Assembly: GCA_007115705.1 (NCBI GenBank)
Contig: QXEO01000822.1
Location: forward strand, 684,253-748,252
DNA from: Dactylis glomerata
Lineage: Eukaryota > Streptophyta > Magnoliopsida > Poales > Poaceae
DNA: 64,000 bases
Reading direction: 5' to 3'
Under the pieces are notes generated by a model. The model was not told the DNA's origin and made no database searches. It was given only the letters and a program-made list of their open reading frames with translations. Position 1 is the first letter of the stretch. Each line of letters starts with the position of its first letter. Below are positions 55,292 to 64,000 of this stretch, one piece after another. A program made the translations under genes and the position numbers.

Positions 55292-56130
55292 CTCTCTTTT
55301 CTGAATTTTTTAACAAACCTCATAAAAAATGATTTTGAGACAAATAAATAAACGAAACTACTATAGGGAGTTGGAAGAGAGCTAACATGCATCAAAATAA
55401 CTTATCTAAGCAATATAACAAGCATGCAAACTCACTTAACCTGTCACCTACAGTACTAAAATACTCAAGAAATACTCCACTAAACAAAATTCTACTTGGA
55501 CAATCGGAGGATTCACGTACCGGAGAACAAATGCTCCAAATCTCAGCAGCAAAGATGGGATGAGCAAGGAGATCAAAAATTGCGAGCAAGAACAGCAACA
55601 ACACGGGTTTGAGCAATGGAGTGGTGTTTTCTCGGGAGAGAGAGAGAGAGAGAGGAATGGCTGGTGGAAGAATAAGTGGAGGGCCAAGGGGCCCCACACC
55701 ATGCCATGGCGCGACCTGGCCTGGCCCGTCCCACCATGTGGTGTGGTTGCATGGTGGGTCCCCCTGGTCGTCCTAGGTGCCTCTCTGCCCCATTTTAGAC
55801 ATAAAAATTTAAAAACATTTTTCTGGAATTTTTCGAGAAACTTTATTTTCGAGGATTTTTAGAAATTGACAAATGGTTAAAAACATGGGAGAACGATAAT
55901 GGAACGATGGAAAACAACTTCAAACCAAGTCTACAGCTATTCTAAGACACTCTAATATGTAACTAATCAGGGGAAACAAAAGTGAACATGGTGAAAACAT
56001 GATTAAACTAAAGTAAACATGGTAAAAACATAGTTTCATTCATTCAAAATCATTTTGTTAACAAGGTTGATCAAGTCTTGTTACCAAAACAATTTTTTTA
56101 TGAAACAAAACTTTGCATTTCACTAAATGA
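55292..56130 (-). other. Region between protease and late ORF of element F
   Basis: This is where RT, RNase H and integrase should be; none is found. On the minus strand it holds a (CT)n stretch (about 55636-55657, GA on the plus strand) in a leader-like region with TCCACTTATTCTTCCACC, followed by AT-rich sequence up to the ATG at 55291. It may be the 5' leader of the late ORF. GGCCAGGCCAGG repeats are near 55719-55731. Confidence 0.55.
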
Positions 56131-57230
56131 TTATGTTACCTCACCTTTGATAGGCATAGTCCCAATCATGACAATTTTATATTCTTCTTGTGGCTTTTGC
56201 CTAGAATAACAGATTTCTCTAACTTTAATGGTCTCAATATTTTTGAGTGAATTTAGACCATACTTTCTATTGATCTTCTTGGGAAAATATACCGTGTGCT
56301 CCTTGTCATTAACATTAAAAGTTACTTTCTCTTGGTTGCAATCAATAACAGCACATGCAGTGTTAAGAAAGGGTCTCCCAAGAATAATAGACATATTATC
56401 ATCTTTAGGAATTTCCAACACAACAAAGTCAGTTAATATCAAACAATTATTAGCCACTTGAACAGGAACATCCTCACATATACCAATAGGAATAGTAGTA
56501 GACTTATTAGCCATTTGCAAAGATATATCAGTTGATACCAAATTTTCTAGATCAAGTCTCTTATAGAGAGAAAAAGGCATGACACTAACTCCTGCTCCCA
56601 AATCACACAAATCAATTCTAACATAATTATTTTTAATGGAGCAAGGAATAGTGGGTATACCTGGATCTCTAAGCTTCTCTGGAACCTTGCCATGGAAAGA
56701 ATAATTAGCAAGCAAAGTGGAAATTTCCTCACTAGGAATCTTCCTTTTGTGAGAAACAATATCCTTCATATACTTTGAATAAGGAGGCAATTTAATAGCA
56801 TCAGTCAAAGGAATTTGCAAAAACAAAGGTTTCATCCACTCACAAAACTTGTTGTAGTGCTCCTCTTCCTTTGATTTGTGTTTCTTACTAGGAAAAGGCA
56901 TTGGTTTTTGCACCCAAGGTTCTCTCTCACTACCATGATTATTGGCAATGAAATCCTCCTTGGTGTACTTTGCATTCTTAGCAAGCTTTTCTGGTTCCTC
57001 CTCAACTTCTTCTTTATCAGAAGCATTACCTCTTTCAGTTTCAGCATCAAAGATAGATACACTATTAGGATCCTTACCAGATTCGGGAGATTGTGCAACT
57101 GTTTTGTGCTTCTTCTTCTTTTTCCTAGAAAGAGTACCATTACCTGCAGCACGTTGAGAATCTTTTTCGATCCTGTTAGGATGTCCTTCAGGATATAAAG
57201 GATCCTGAGTAGAAGCACCACTTCTAGTGC
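56131..57230 (-). pseudogene. Element F gag C-terminus and aspartic protease
   Basis: The frame from 56913 to 56131 begins in a Lys-rich spacer and continues with FLQIPLTDAIKLPPYSKYMKD, known from Athila-type polyproteins just before protease. The active site is DLCDLGAGVSVMPFSLYKRL, followed by MSIILGRPFLNTACAVID. It ends at 56131 with no RT after it. The stretch 56914-57230 (GASTQDPLYPEGHP, poly-Lys) belongs to the same frame after a frameshift near 57240. Confidence 0.85.
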
Positions 57231-58751
57231 TTATTTCACAAGCATGTTTTCTCTAGAAGCGTTAACTAGCAAATCTTTTTGCACCTTAGTGAGCTGATCA
57301 ATTTGAGTCTGAACCATTTGGAAATGTTTAACAAGCATCTTAACATCATTGGAGGTTCTCTCCACAATATCATGCAACTTATTAATAGCTCTAGAGTTTT
57401 CCAACAAATTATTCTGCACCTTCTTATTAAAGTTATCTTGCTTAACAATATAATTATCAAATTCATCTAAGCATTGACCAGGCAGTTTAGAGTAAGGAAT
57501 GTCTCTATTATCAAAACGTTGGAGAGAGTGTACCTCAATAGTGGAGGAGCGAGGGATTGTCTTACATAATTCTTCTATAGGTGGTAGATTCTTCACATCT
57601 TCAGATTTAATAACCTTCTCCTTAAGAGATTTCTTGGCTTCTCTCATCACTTCACCACTTCATTCAATCACTCCCCTCTTCTTTGGTGTTGGCATTGGGG
57701 TTGGCTCGAGTATATTCCAATCATCATAATTCTTTCTTATTTTAGCCATTAATTCCTTAGCTTCAGCAGGAGTTCTTTTCCTGAAAACACAACCAGCACA
57801 ACTATCCAGGTATGTCCTATATTCAACAGTTAGTCCATTATAAAATATATCAAGGAGTTCATTTTTAGCTAATGGCTGTCCAGGACGTGCTCTAATTAAA
57901 GAACAAAACCTTGCCCATGATTCAAGCAATTTCTCTCCTTTTCCCTGCTCAAAGTCAAAGATTTTCTGCAAAGCATCATGTTGAGCACTAGCAGGGAAAT
58001 ATTTCTGAAAGAAAGCATTAACCAAACCAGTAGGACTATCAATAGATCCAGGAGACAGATTATTAAACCAAGTTTTGGCTTCACCTTTCAATGAGAAAGG
58101 GAAAATTTTAGCGACAAAGTAGGTGCGTTTCTTAATATCATCAGAAAATAAGTTACTCAAAGTAGAGAGCTCTTTCATATGTCCCATAGCACTTTCATTT
58201 TCAGTACCACAAAAAGGTTCTTTCTCAACAATAGATATATAAGATAAATCCAAAGAGAAATCATAATCCCTATCTCTAATGTTTATGGGAGATGTAGCAA
58301 ACTTAGCATTAGGAGACAACTTATATCTAACAGCATGTCTTGCAAGAAGATCTTTAATAGCACTAGCATCGCTAGTCGCATGACATTCTTCAATGAATTC
58401 ATCATTGAGTTCAATATAAGCTTCCTCAAGATCATCACTAGGATAATCTCTAGACTCAGGTGAACTAACAGGTGTAACAGTGTTTCTGGTGTTTCCTACT
58501 TGTTTGGTTCTAGCAATTGTAGCATCTAGGAAGGAACCTAATGAACCACTCTCATCAAGCACACTAGAAGCATCATCAAAAGTATCAGAAGCATTTTCAA
58601 ATTCAGCAGAAGTAGTAGCATGTGCATGTGGTGGTGTAAGAAGCTTACTCATCACAGATGGTGAATCAAGAGCAGCAGAGATGTTCAGAGTTGTACCTCT
58701 TCTTGTAGTGGATGGCAATATAGGAACTTTCCCATCACGAGGTTTACCCAT
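57231..58751 (-). pseudogene. Element F gag
   Basis: The ATG at 58751 (MGKPRDGKVPILPS) is preferred over the upstream start inside the LTR. An acidic N-terminal region is followed by the capsid with FPFSLKGEAKTWFNNLSPGS, FQKYFPASAQHDALQKIF and LDIFYNGLTVEYRTYLDSC, the Athila-type gag pattern. A TGA at 57660-57662 interrupts; the same frame goes on with KNLPPIEELCKTIPRSSTIE and a helical stretch to 57231. Apart from that nonsense codon, gag is intact. Confidence 0.87.
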
Positions 58752-58810
58752 GATGGATGGATTGCAACGAACAATATCAATTCCAAGTGAACTTACAAAT
58801 AAAGCTATGC

Positions 58811-58828
58811 TCCCCGGCAACAGCGCCA
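58811..58828 (-). promoter_or_regulatory. Primer binding site of element F
   Basis: On the minus strand TGGCGCTGTTGCCGGGGA, eleven bases after the LTR; Athila-type with one change against the site of H. Confidence 0.87.
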
Positions 58829-58839
58829 GAAAATAGTCT

Positions 58840-61800
58840 TGATGACCCACAAGTATAGGGGATCGCAATAGTCTTCGAGGGAAGTAAACCCAAATTTATT
58901 GATTCGACACAAGGGGAGCCAAAGAATATTTATAAGCCTTAACAGATGAGTTGTCAATTCAGCTGCATCTGGAAATAGACTTGCTCACAACAGTTTATCA
59001 GTAGCAACAATTTTATAGTAGTAGTAGTAGTAGTCGCAAAATGATAGCAACAGTAGTAAAATAAGGACAGCAGTAGTGACTATAGTAAACAGCATGATTA
59101 AATACTGTAGGCATAGGGATGGATGAACGGGTGTTGCATGGGTAAGATAATTCATATAATAATCAAGACATGGTCAATTGCAGATAAATAATGATAAAGC
59201 ATCCTAGTACTAAGTAACCATAGGCATGTGTTCCGTATGTAGTTGTACGTGCTCGCAATGAGAAAATTGCACAACATTTTTTGCCCTACCAGCCCATTTG
59301 CAGTGGGGCCTCAAGAGAAACTACTGGTAATTAAGGTACTTCTTCTAATAGAGTACCGCAGCAAAGCATTAACACTCCGTGAACACACGTGATCCGCACA
59401 TCACAGCCATCCCCTCCGATTATCCCAATTATTGTCACTTTGGGGCCTTGGGTTCCGGACAAAGATATATGTATACAACTTGTAGGTAAGATCACAAACA
59501 ATAATTATCTTTATGAAACAATAACATGTTCAGATCTGAGATCATGGCACTCGGGCCCAAAGTGACACGCATTAAGCACAACAAGTTGCAACAATGTCAA
59601 AAGCACTAACAATGGATACTAGGCACCATGCCCTAACAATCTTATAGCAATTACATGAATGATCTCATCCAATCCCTACCATCCCCTTCGGCCTATAGTG
59701 GGAATTACTCACACATGGATGGGGGAATGATGGATGGTTGATGGAGAGACATCGGTGATGATGATGGCGATGATCTCCTCCAATACCTCGTCCCGGCAGG
59801 GTGCCAGAACGGAGTTTCTGGTTCCGAATCACGGTTTCTGGTGGTGGCGGCGCAACGGAACTCTATCTGGGAAAAATTCCGACCCCCCCTGTGTTTTCAA
59901 GTCAGAGGTGATACGTCGCAAACGTATCTATAATTTTTGATGCTCCATGCTTGTTTTACACCAATTGCTTTGTGTTTTGTTTACACTTCGTGGCATTTTT
60001 ATGCATTTTCTGGAACTAACCTATTAACGAGATGCCACAATGCCAGTTCCTGTTTCCTGTTGTTTTTGTGTTTCAGAAAAGTTACATAGGAAATATTCTC
60101 GGAATTGTACGAAACAAAAGCCAAAGTTCCTATTTACCTGACATGAAGACGGATTCCAAAGGAGAGATGGAGGGGGCCAGAGGGCAGCCGCACCATAGGG
60201 TGGCGTGGGCCACCCCCTAGACATACCACTAGGTGGTGTGGACCCCTGGTCCACCCCCTGACATCGCCCTTCTGCCTATAAAATCCCTTCAATGGGAAAA
60301 CCCTAAGGAGACAAACACTTTTCCACGAAACATACTGTAAGCCGCCATTGTCATCCCGAGATCGGGAGGGTCTAGAAGCTCTTCCCGGCACCCTGCCGGA
60401 GAGGGGAATCATCACCGGAGGCCTTCTTCATCGCTATGCCAGCCTCCAGTGTGATGCATGAGTAGTCTACCTTGGACAATGGGTCCATAGCAGTAGCTAG
60501 ATGGTTGTATTCTCCTCCATATGCTTCATGTCTAGATCTTGTGAGCTGCCTATCTTGATCAAGATCATTGTTATGTAATTCTACATGTTGTGTTTGTTGG
60601 GATCCGATGAATATTGAGTATTATGTCAAGTTGATTGTAGATTTATCAATTCTATGTTATTTATGATCTTGCATGTTCTCCGTTGCTAGTATATATCTTG
60701 GCCGAGTAGATGCTAGTGACTCCAAGAGGGAGTATTTATGCTCAATAGTGGGTTCATGCCTCTAGTAATCTGGGAGAGTGACAATAACTTCTAAGGTTGT
60801 AGATGTGTTGTTACTGCTAGGAAGAAAACAACAATCTTTTGTTCAAGGACATTTGTATTGTTTACATTGCACACTTTGCTTAAGGCAATAATCTGTTGCT
60901 TGCAACTTAATACCCAAGGGTTGCTCGGATCATATCATGCGGGTGGATTATTAGTCATAGATGCAGTTGGATTACGGTCTATGTATTATGTTGTAATGCC
61001 CAAGTGAATCTCATAGTGATCTTCATGACATGTACATGCATTGTTATGCATTTTTTATTTTGTCAATTGCCCAACTGTTATTTGTTTACCCAGCATGTTA
61101 TTTCTTTATGGAGAGACACCTCTAGTGAACTATGGACCTCGGTCTATTATTTTACATATATATTATCTTCTACTGCAATCCCCGTTTACTTTCCGCAAGC
61201 ATTATTTATTTACTTACTACAAACAAATATATTTTTCCACACGATATGTTTAATCCTTTGTTTCAGCAAACCAGTGAGATTGACAACCTCACTGCAAGTT
61301 GGGGCAAAGTATCTTGGTTGTGTTGTGTGTAGGTTCCACGTTGCTTCTGGCGCTGTAGTGCGCCCTGCCAAAAGCCAGTTAGCATCAACCTTCAGAGGTG
61401 GTTTCTTTCTCCTGCTGGTCAATTAAACCTTGGTTTCATACTGAGGGAAAACTTACTGTTGTGCTCATCATACCTTCCTCTTGGGGTTCCCAACTGGTAG
61501 TTAACACTACACACCAACAAGAGGCTATATGTAGGCGGAAGGAGGGCTCGAGGCGATGGCTGAGGCGGCCACACCACCCCCTGGCCCGCGCCACCAGGTG
61601 GTGTGGGACCCTCGTGGCTCCTCTCCGTCTCGTCTTCTGGTTTCGTGAGTCTTTTGGTAAAATAGGAGCTTTGCGATATTTTCCGGGATTTTTCCTAAAA
61701 GTTAGATTTCTGCACAAAAATGAGACACCAGAGCAATTCTACTGAAAAGAACGTTAGTCCGTGTTAGTTGAATTCAAAAGACACAAATTAGAGGGAAAAC

Positions 61801-61845
61801 AATAGCAAAAGGGTTCAAGAAAGTAGATAAGTTTTGGACGTATTA
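58840..61845 (-). repeat. 5' LTR of element F, interrupted by solo LTR G
   Basis: 58840-59908 and 61525-61845 together match 19415-20811 (1390 against 1397 bp). The outer end reads GGACGTATTA instead of GGACGTATCA, a loss of the CA end by one transition. A (TAG)n stretch is near 59020-59034. Confidence 0.88.
59909..61519 (+). mobile_element. Element G: solo LTR related to the C family
   Basis: Starts TGATACGTCGCAAACGTATC and ends CACACCAACA (1611 bp), flanked by AGAGG at 59904-59908 and 61520-61524. No interior. Contains a TATA box (CTATAAAA, about 60277-60284). It is clearly related to the LTRs of C and D but more diverged. Formed by LTR-LTR recombination inside the F LTR. Confidence 0.92.
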
Positions 61846-61850
61846 GTAGT

Positions 61851-62254
61851 TGTGTCTCATTTCATCTCCAGAAATGCACTCTGCATTATATAATGATTGA
61901 TATGCTCATGCTCATATGTAAGGGAGCATCAATTTCACATTACTATATTTATAAGATTTTTATGTTAAGTGAGATATTTTACAATATATTACAGGGCTGA
62001 AAACATCATAGAGGTTCGCTTACCTATACGGTTTCTTTATGACAGTTCCTGTAAGCTACAATGATTATCTTTGTAAATATGTTAGTTAACATTGTATCAT
62101 TAATCAAGTCATTTATTTTTAATTATAACTTTTATAGAAGTTAATAAGCAGCATCTTTCAAGGTTTATGCCGTGACTAATTTTTCAAGTGCATACTTTCT
62201 CTGTGAATCTGTCATCATATTTATGCCATATGAAGATTTTGTTTTGGGGGTGAT
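61851..62254. other. Unassigned AT-rich sequence right of element F
   Basis: No ORF or element signature. It continues 19075-19409 across F. It ends in GTTTTGGGGGTGAT directly before the LTR of H, which looks like a polypurine tract, so it could be the end of an older Athila-type interior. Confidence 0.5.
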
Positions 62255-63685
62255 TGATACGTCTCAAACGTATCTATAATTTTCGATGCTCCATGCTTGT
62301 TTTTACACCATTTGCCTTGTGTTTCGTTACACTTCATGGCGTTTTTATGCGATTTCTGGAACTAACCTACTAACAAGATGCCACAGTGCCAGTTCCCTGT
62401 TTTCTGCTATTTTTGTGCTTCAGAAAAGCTACACAGGAAATATTCTCGGAATTGGACGAAACAAGTTCTAGAACTCCTATTTTTCCCGGACGAAGGACGA
62501 GGACCAAACGGGAGCCGGAGAGGGGCCAGGGGCTGCCCACACAACAGGGGGGCGCGGCCTAGACCCTGGCCGCGCCCACCCATTGTGAGGCCGCCTGGTC
62601 CACCTCCTGACGACGCCCCTTCGCCTATAAGAAGCCTCCCGACAGAAAACCCTGAAAGAATCAGCAAAATTTCCAGAAAAGTTCTGCAGCTCCGCCGCCG
62701 CCGACGAATTTTGGGGGACAGAAGTCTCTGTTCCGGCACCCTGTCGGGACAGGGAAGTGCCCCCGGAGCTATCTCCATCGGTCTCCATCGCCGTCTCCGC
62801 CGTCTCCATCGACCTCACCGCCATCTCCATCAACCTTGCTGTCTCCTATGATGAGGAGGGAGTAGTTCTCCCCTGGGGCTGAGGGCTCTACCGGTAGCTA
62901 TGTGGTTCACCTCTCTCTCCCATGATGTTATATTTATGTGATCGTGAGCTTTGTATCTAGTTGAATTGGTAGATGTTATTATTCAGATATTATGCTACTC
63001 CCGTGCTTTACATTTGTACTCTCCGGAGATACCTTGTATCATGGTGTGAAGGTGACAGTGTGCGCATCATGTGTGTCTTTTTGGTTAATGTCTCTATGAA
63101 TTGTTGGTGTTTGTTGGAACCATCTAGTGCGTTCATGGTGACAGTGTGGGACAATCTAGTTTGGGTACATGCAAACTTTGAGGAGTGCTTCGTAGCCCTA
63201 CACATGATTAGTGTTCGTTTTCCATTGGAGGATTGTTTTGAGTTGCATATTTATGATAGTATCTATTGGTTCAATTACGTTATATTTGTTGAGAGTGTGT
63301 CCACTAGTGAAAGTATGATCCCTAGGCCTTGTTTCCAAGCATTGCACACCGTTTACATTTAGTTTTGTTACATGTTTGCTCGCAGTGATATTTCTTTCAG
63401 ATTACATTTACTACTCATAATCATCACTAATACTTGTATTTCACTATCTCTTCGCCGAACTAGTGCACCTATACATCTGACAAGTGTATTGGGTGTGTTG
63501 GGGACACAAGAGACTTTCTGTATCGTAATTGCAGGGTTGCTTGAGAGGGATAGCTTTGACCTCCTCCTCCCTGAGTTCGATAAACCTTGGGTGATCCACT
63601 TAAGGGAAACTTGCTGCTGCTCTACAAACCTCTGCACTTGGAGGCCCAACACTGTCTACAAGAACAGACACGTGCGTAGACATCA
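62255..63685 (+). repeat. 5' LTR of element H
   Basis: Shares the GATACG/CGTATC tip and the first about 180 bp with C, D and G, and the region before the TATA box in outline. The 3' half is largely unlike that of C. It ends GACATCA before the primer site. Confidence 0.87.
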
Positions 63686-63846
63686 AGCTCTTTTCTGGCG
63701 CCGTTGCCGGGGAGGTAAGGTAAAAGGTACTGAAATTCTTTGGTTACTAAGTCTTTTAGTTGCTGGTGAGTGCTCGGAGTTATTTCCTTTAGATTCCGCA
63801 ATTATATATTTTTGTTTCTTGTTTTTATTTTCACTTGTTAGGCTTA

Positions 63847-64000
63847 ATGGAAAATAAAGAGTTCTTTAGTATTTTTCCTATGTTTGGTTATGGAGTGTTT
63901 GAAGAGAAAATTGAAAAACCTTTGGAGCTTAATCTGCATGCTAATAGTGTTGTTAGTATGAATGCTTTGAACACCGTTATTGCTAATGCTATAGAAAAGT
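63847..64000 (+). CDS. Element H gag, N-terminal 51 codons
   Basis: The ATG at 63847 (MENKEFFSIFPMFGYG) is 133 bp after the primer site and stays open to the window edge. Only the N-terminus is visible, so the assignment as gag rests on position. Confidence 0.6.
   Translation, partial: MENKEFFSIFPMFGYGVFEEKIEKPLELNLHANSVVSMNALNTVIANAIEK

Larger units (their letters stand above)
19415..61845 (-). mobile_element. Element F: Athila-type Gypsy without reverse transcriptase or integrase
   Basis: Two LTRs in the same orientation (19415-20811; 58840-61845 once G is removed, 1397 and 1390 bp) are flanked by GTAGT at 19410-19414 and 61846-61850. On the minus strand the order is right LTR, primer site (58811-58828), gag, protease, a late Athila-type ORF, then the polypurine tract (20812-20826) and the left LTR. 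Protease ends at 56131 and the next ORF starts at 55291, with no RT, RNase H or integrase between them. Element B (20962-52707) is inserted 150 bp from the tract end, and solo LTR G in the right LTR. Without guests F is about 9.1 kb. It would have needed pol from another copy. Confidence 0.87.
62255..64000 (+). mobile_element. Element H: Athila-type Gypsy, 5' part, runs off the window
   Basis: LTR 62255-63685 (1431 bp; TGATACGTCTCAAACGTATC to GTAGACATCA), primer site TGGCGCCGTTGCCGGGGA (63696-63713) and the start of gag at 63847. The TATA-like CTATAAGAAG is near 62624. Its end and target duplication are outside the window. Confidence 0.87.

Overview
The window is a stretch of nested transposable elements from a large, repeat-rich plant nuclear genome. 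The lineages present (Tat-type and Athila-type Gypsy, a Sirevirus-type Copia, a large-LTR non-autonomous element, small Helitrons) point to a grass, probably Pooideae. The species is inference. I see no ordinary host gene, rRNA, tRNA or CRISPR array. Only two short stretches (19075-19409 and 61851-62254) cannot be assigned to an element.

Layout, with element names used throughout. Element A (minus strand, 1-19074, cut by the left window edge) is a decayed Tat-type Gypsy. Its integrase is split by element K (plus strand, 2075-13097, TSD ttaag), a Sirevirus-type Copia with gag, pol and a spliced third ORF. Element F (minus strand, 19415-61845, TSD gtagt) is an Athila-type Gypsy with gag, protease and a late ORF but no reverse transcriptase or integrase. 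Element B (plus strand, 20962 to about 52707), a second Tat-type Gypsy, lies inside F. Inside B are C (27534-36039, TSD ccacc; Athila-like, gag-protease only) and D (37680-51819, TSD ccctc; a solo LTR of the C family). Inside D are Helitron H1 (38837-41171) and E (41237-51399, TSD gacac; 3.68-kb LTRs around 451 bp). Inside the right LTR of E is Helitron H2 (45543-47894). A solo LTR, G (59909-61519, TSD agagg), sits in the right LTR of F. Element H (from 62255) starts with an LTR, a primer site and the first 51 codons of gag, then leaves the window.

The nesting gives an order of insertion: F, then B, then D, then E, then H2; K came after A, C after B, and G after F. Almost all junctions are fixed by target duplications or by an empty copy of the same site elsewhere in the window.

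The most interesting signal is an accessory gene shared by the two Tat-type elements. Both A (571-1145) and B (51861 down to 37016, split by D) carry, after pol and antisense to it, an ORF with an N-terminal AT-hook and a C-terminal region that reads like a plant B3 DNA-binding domain. Each has a TATA-like box about 100-120 bp before its ATG. K carries another accessory gene with its own 5' region, an intron and a nuclear-looking protein. The elements are decayed: catalytic residues and frames are broken in A and B, and C, E and F have no pol, so any mobility of those would have depended on other copies.
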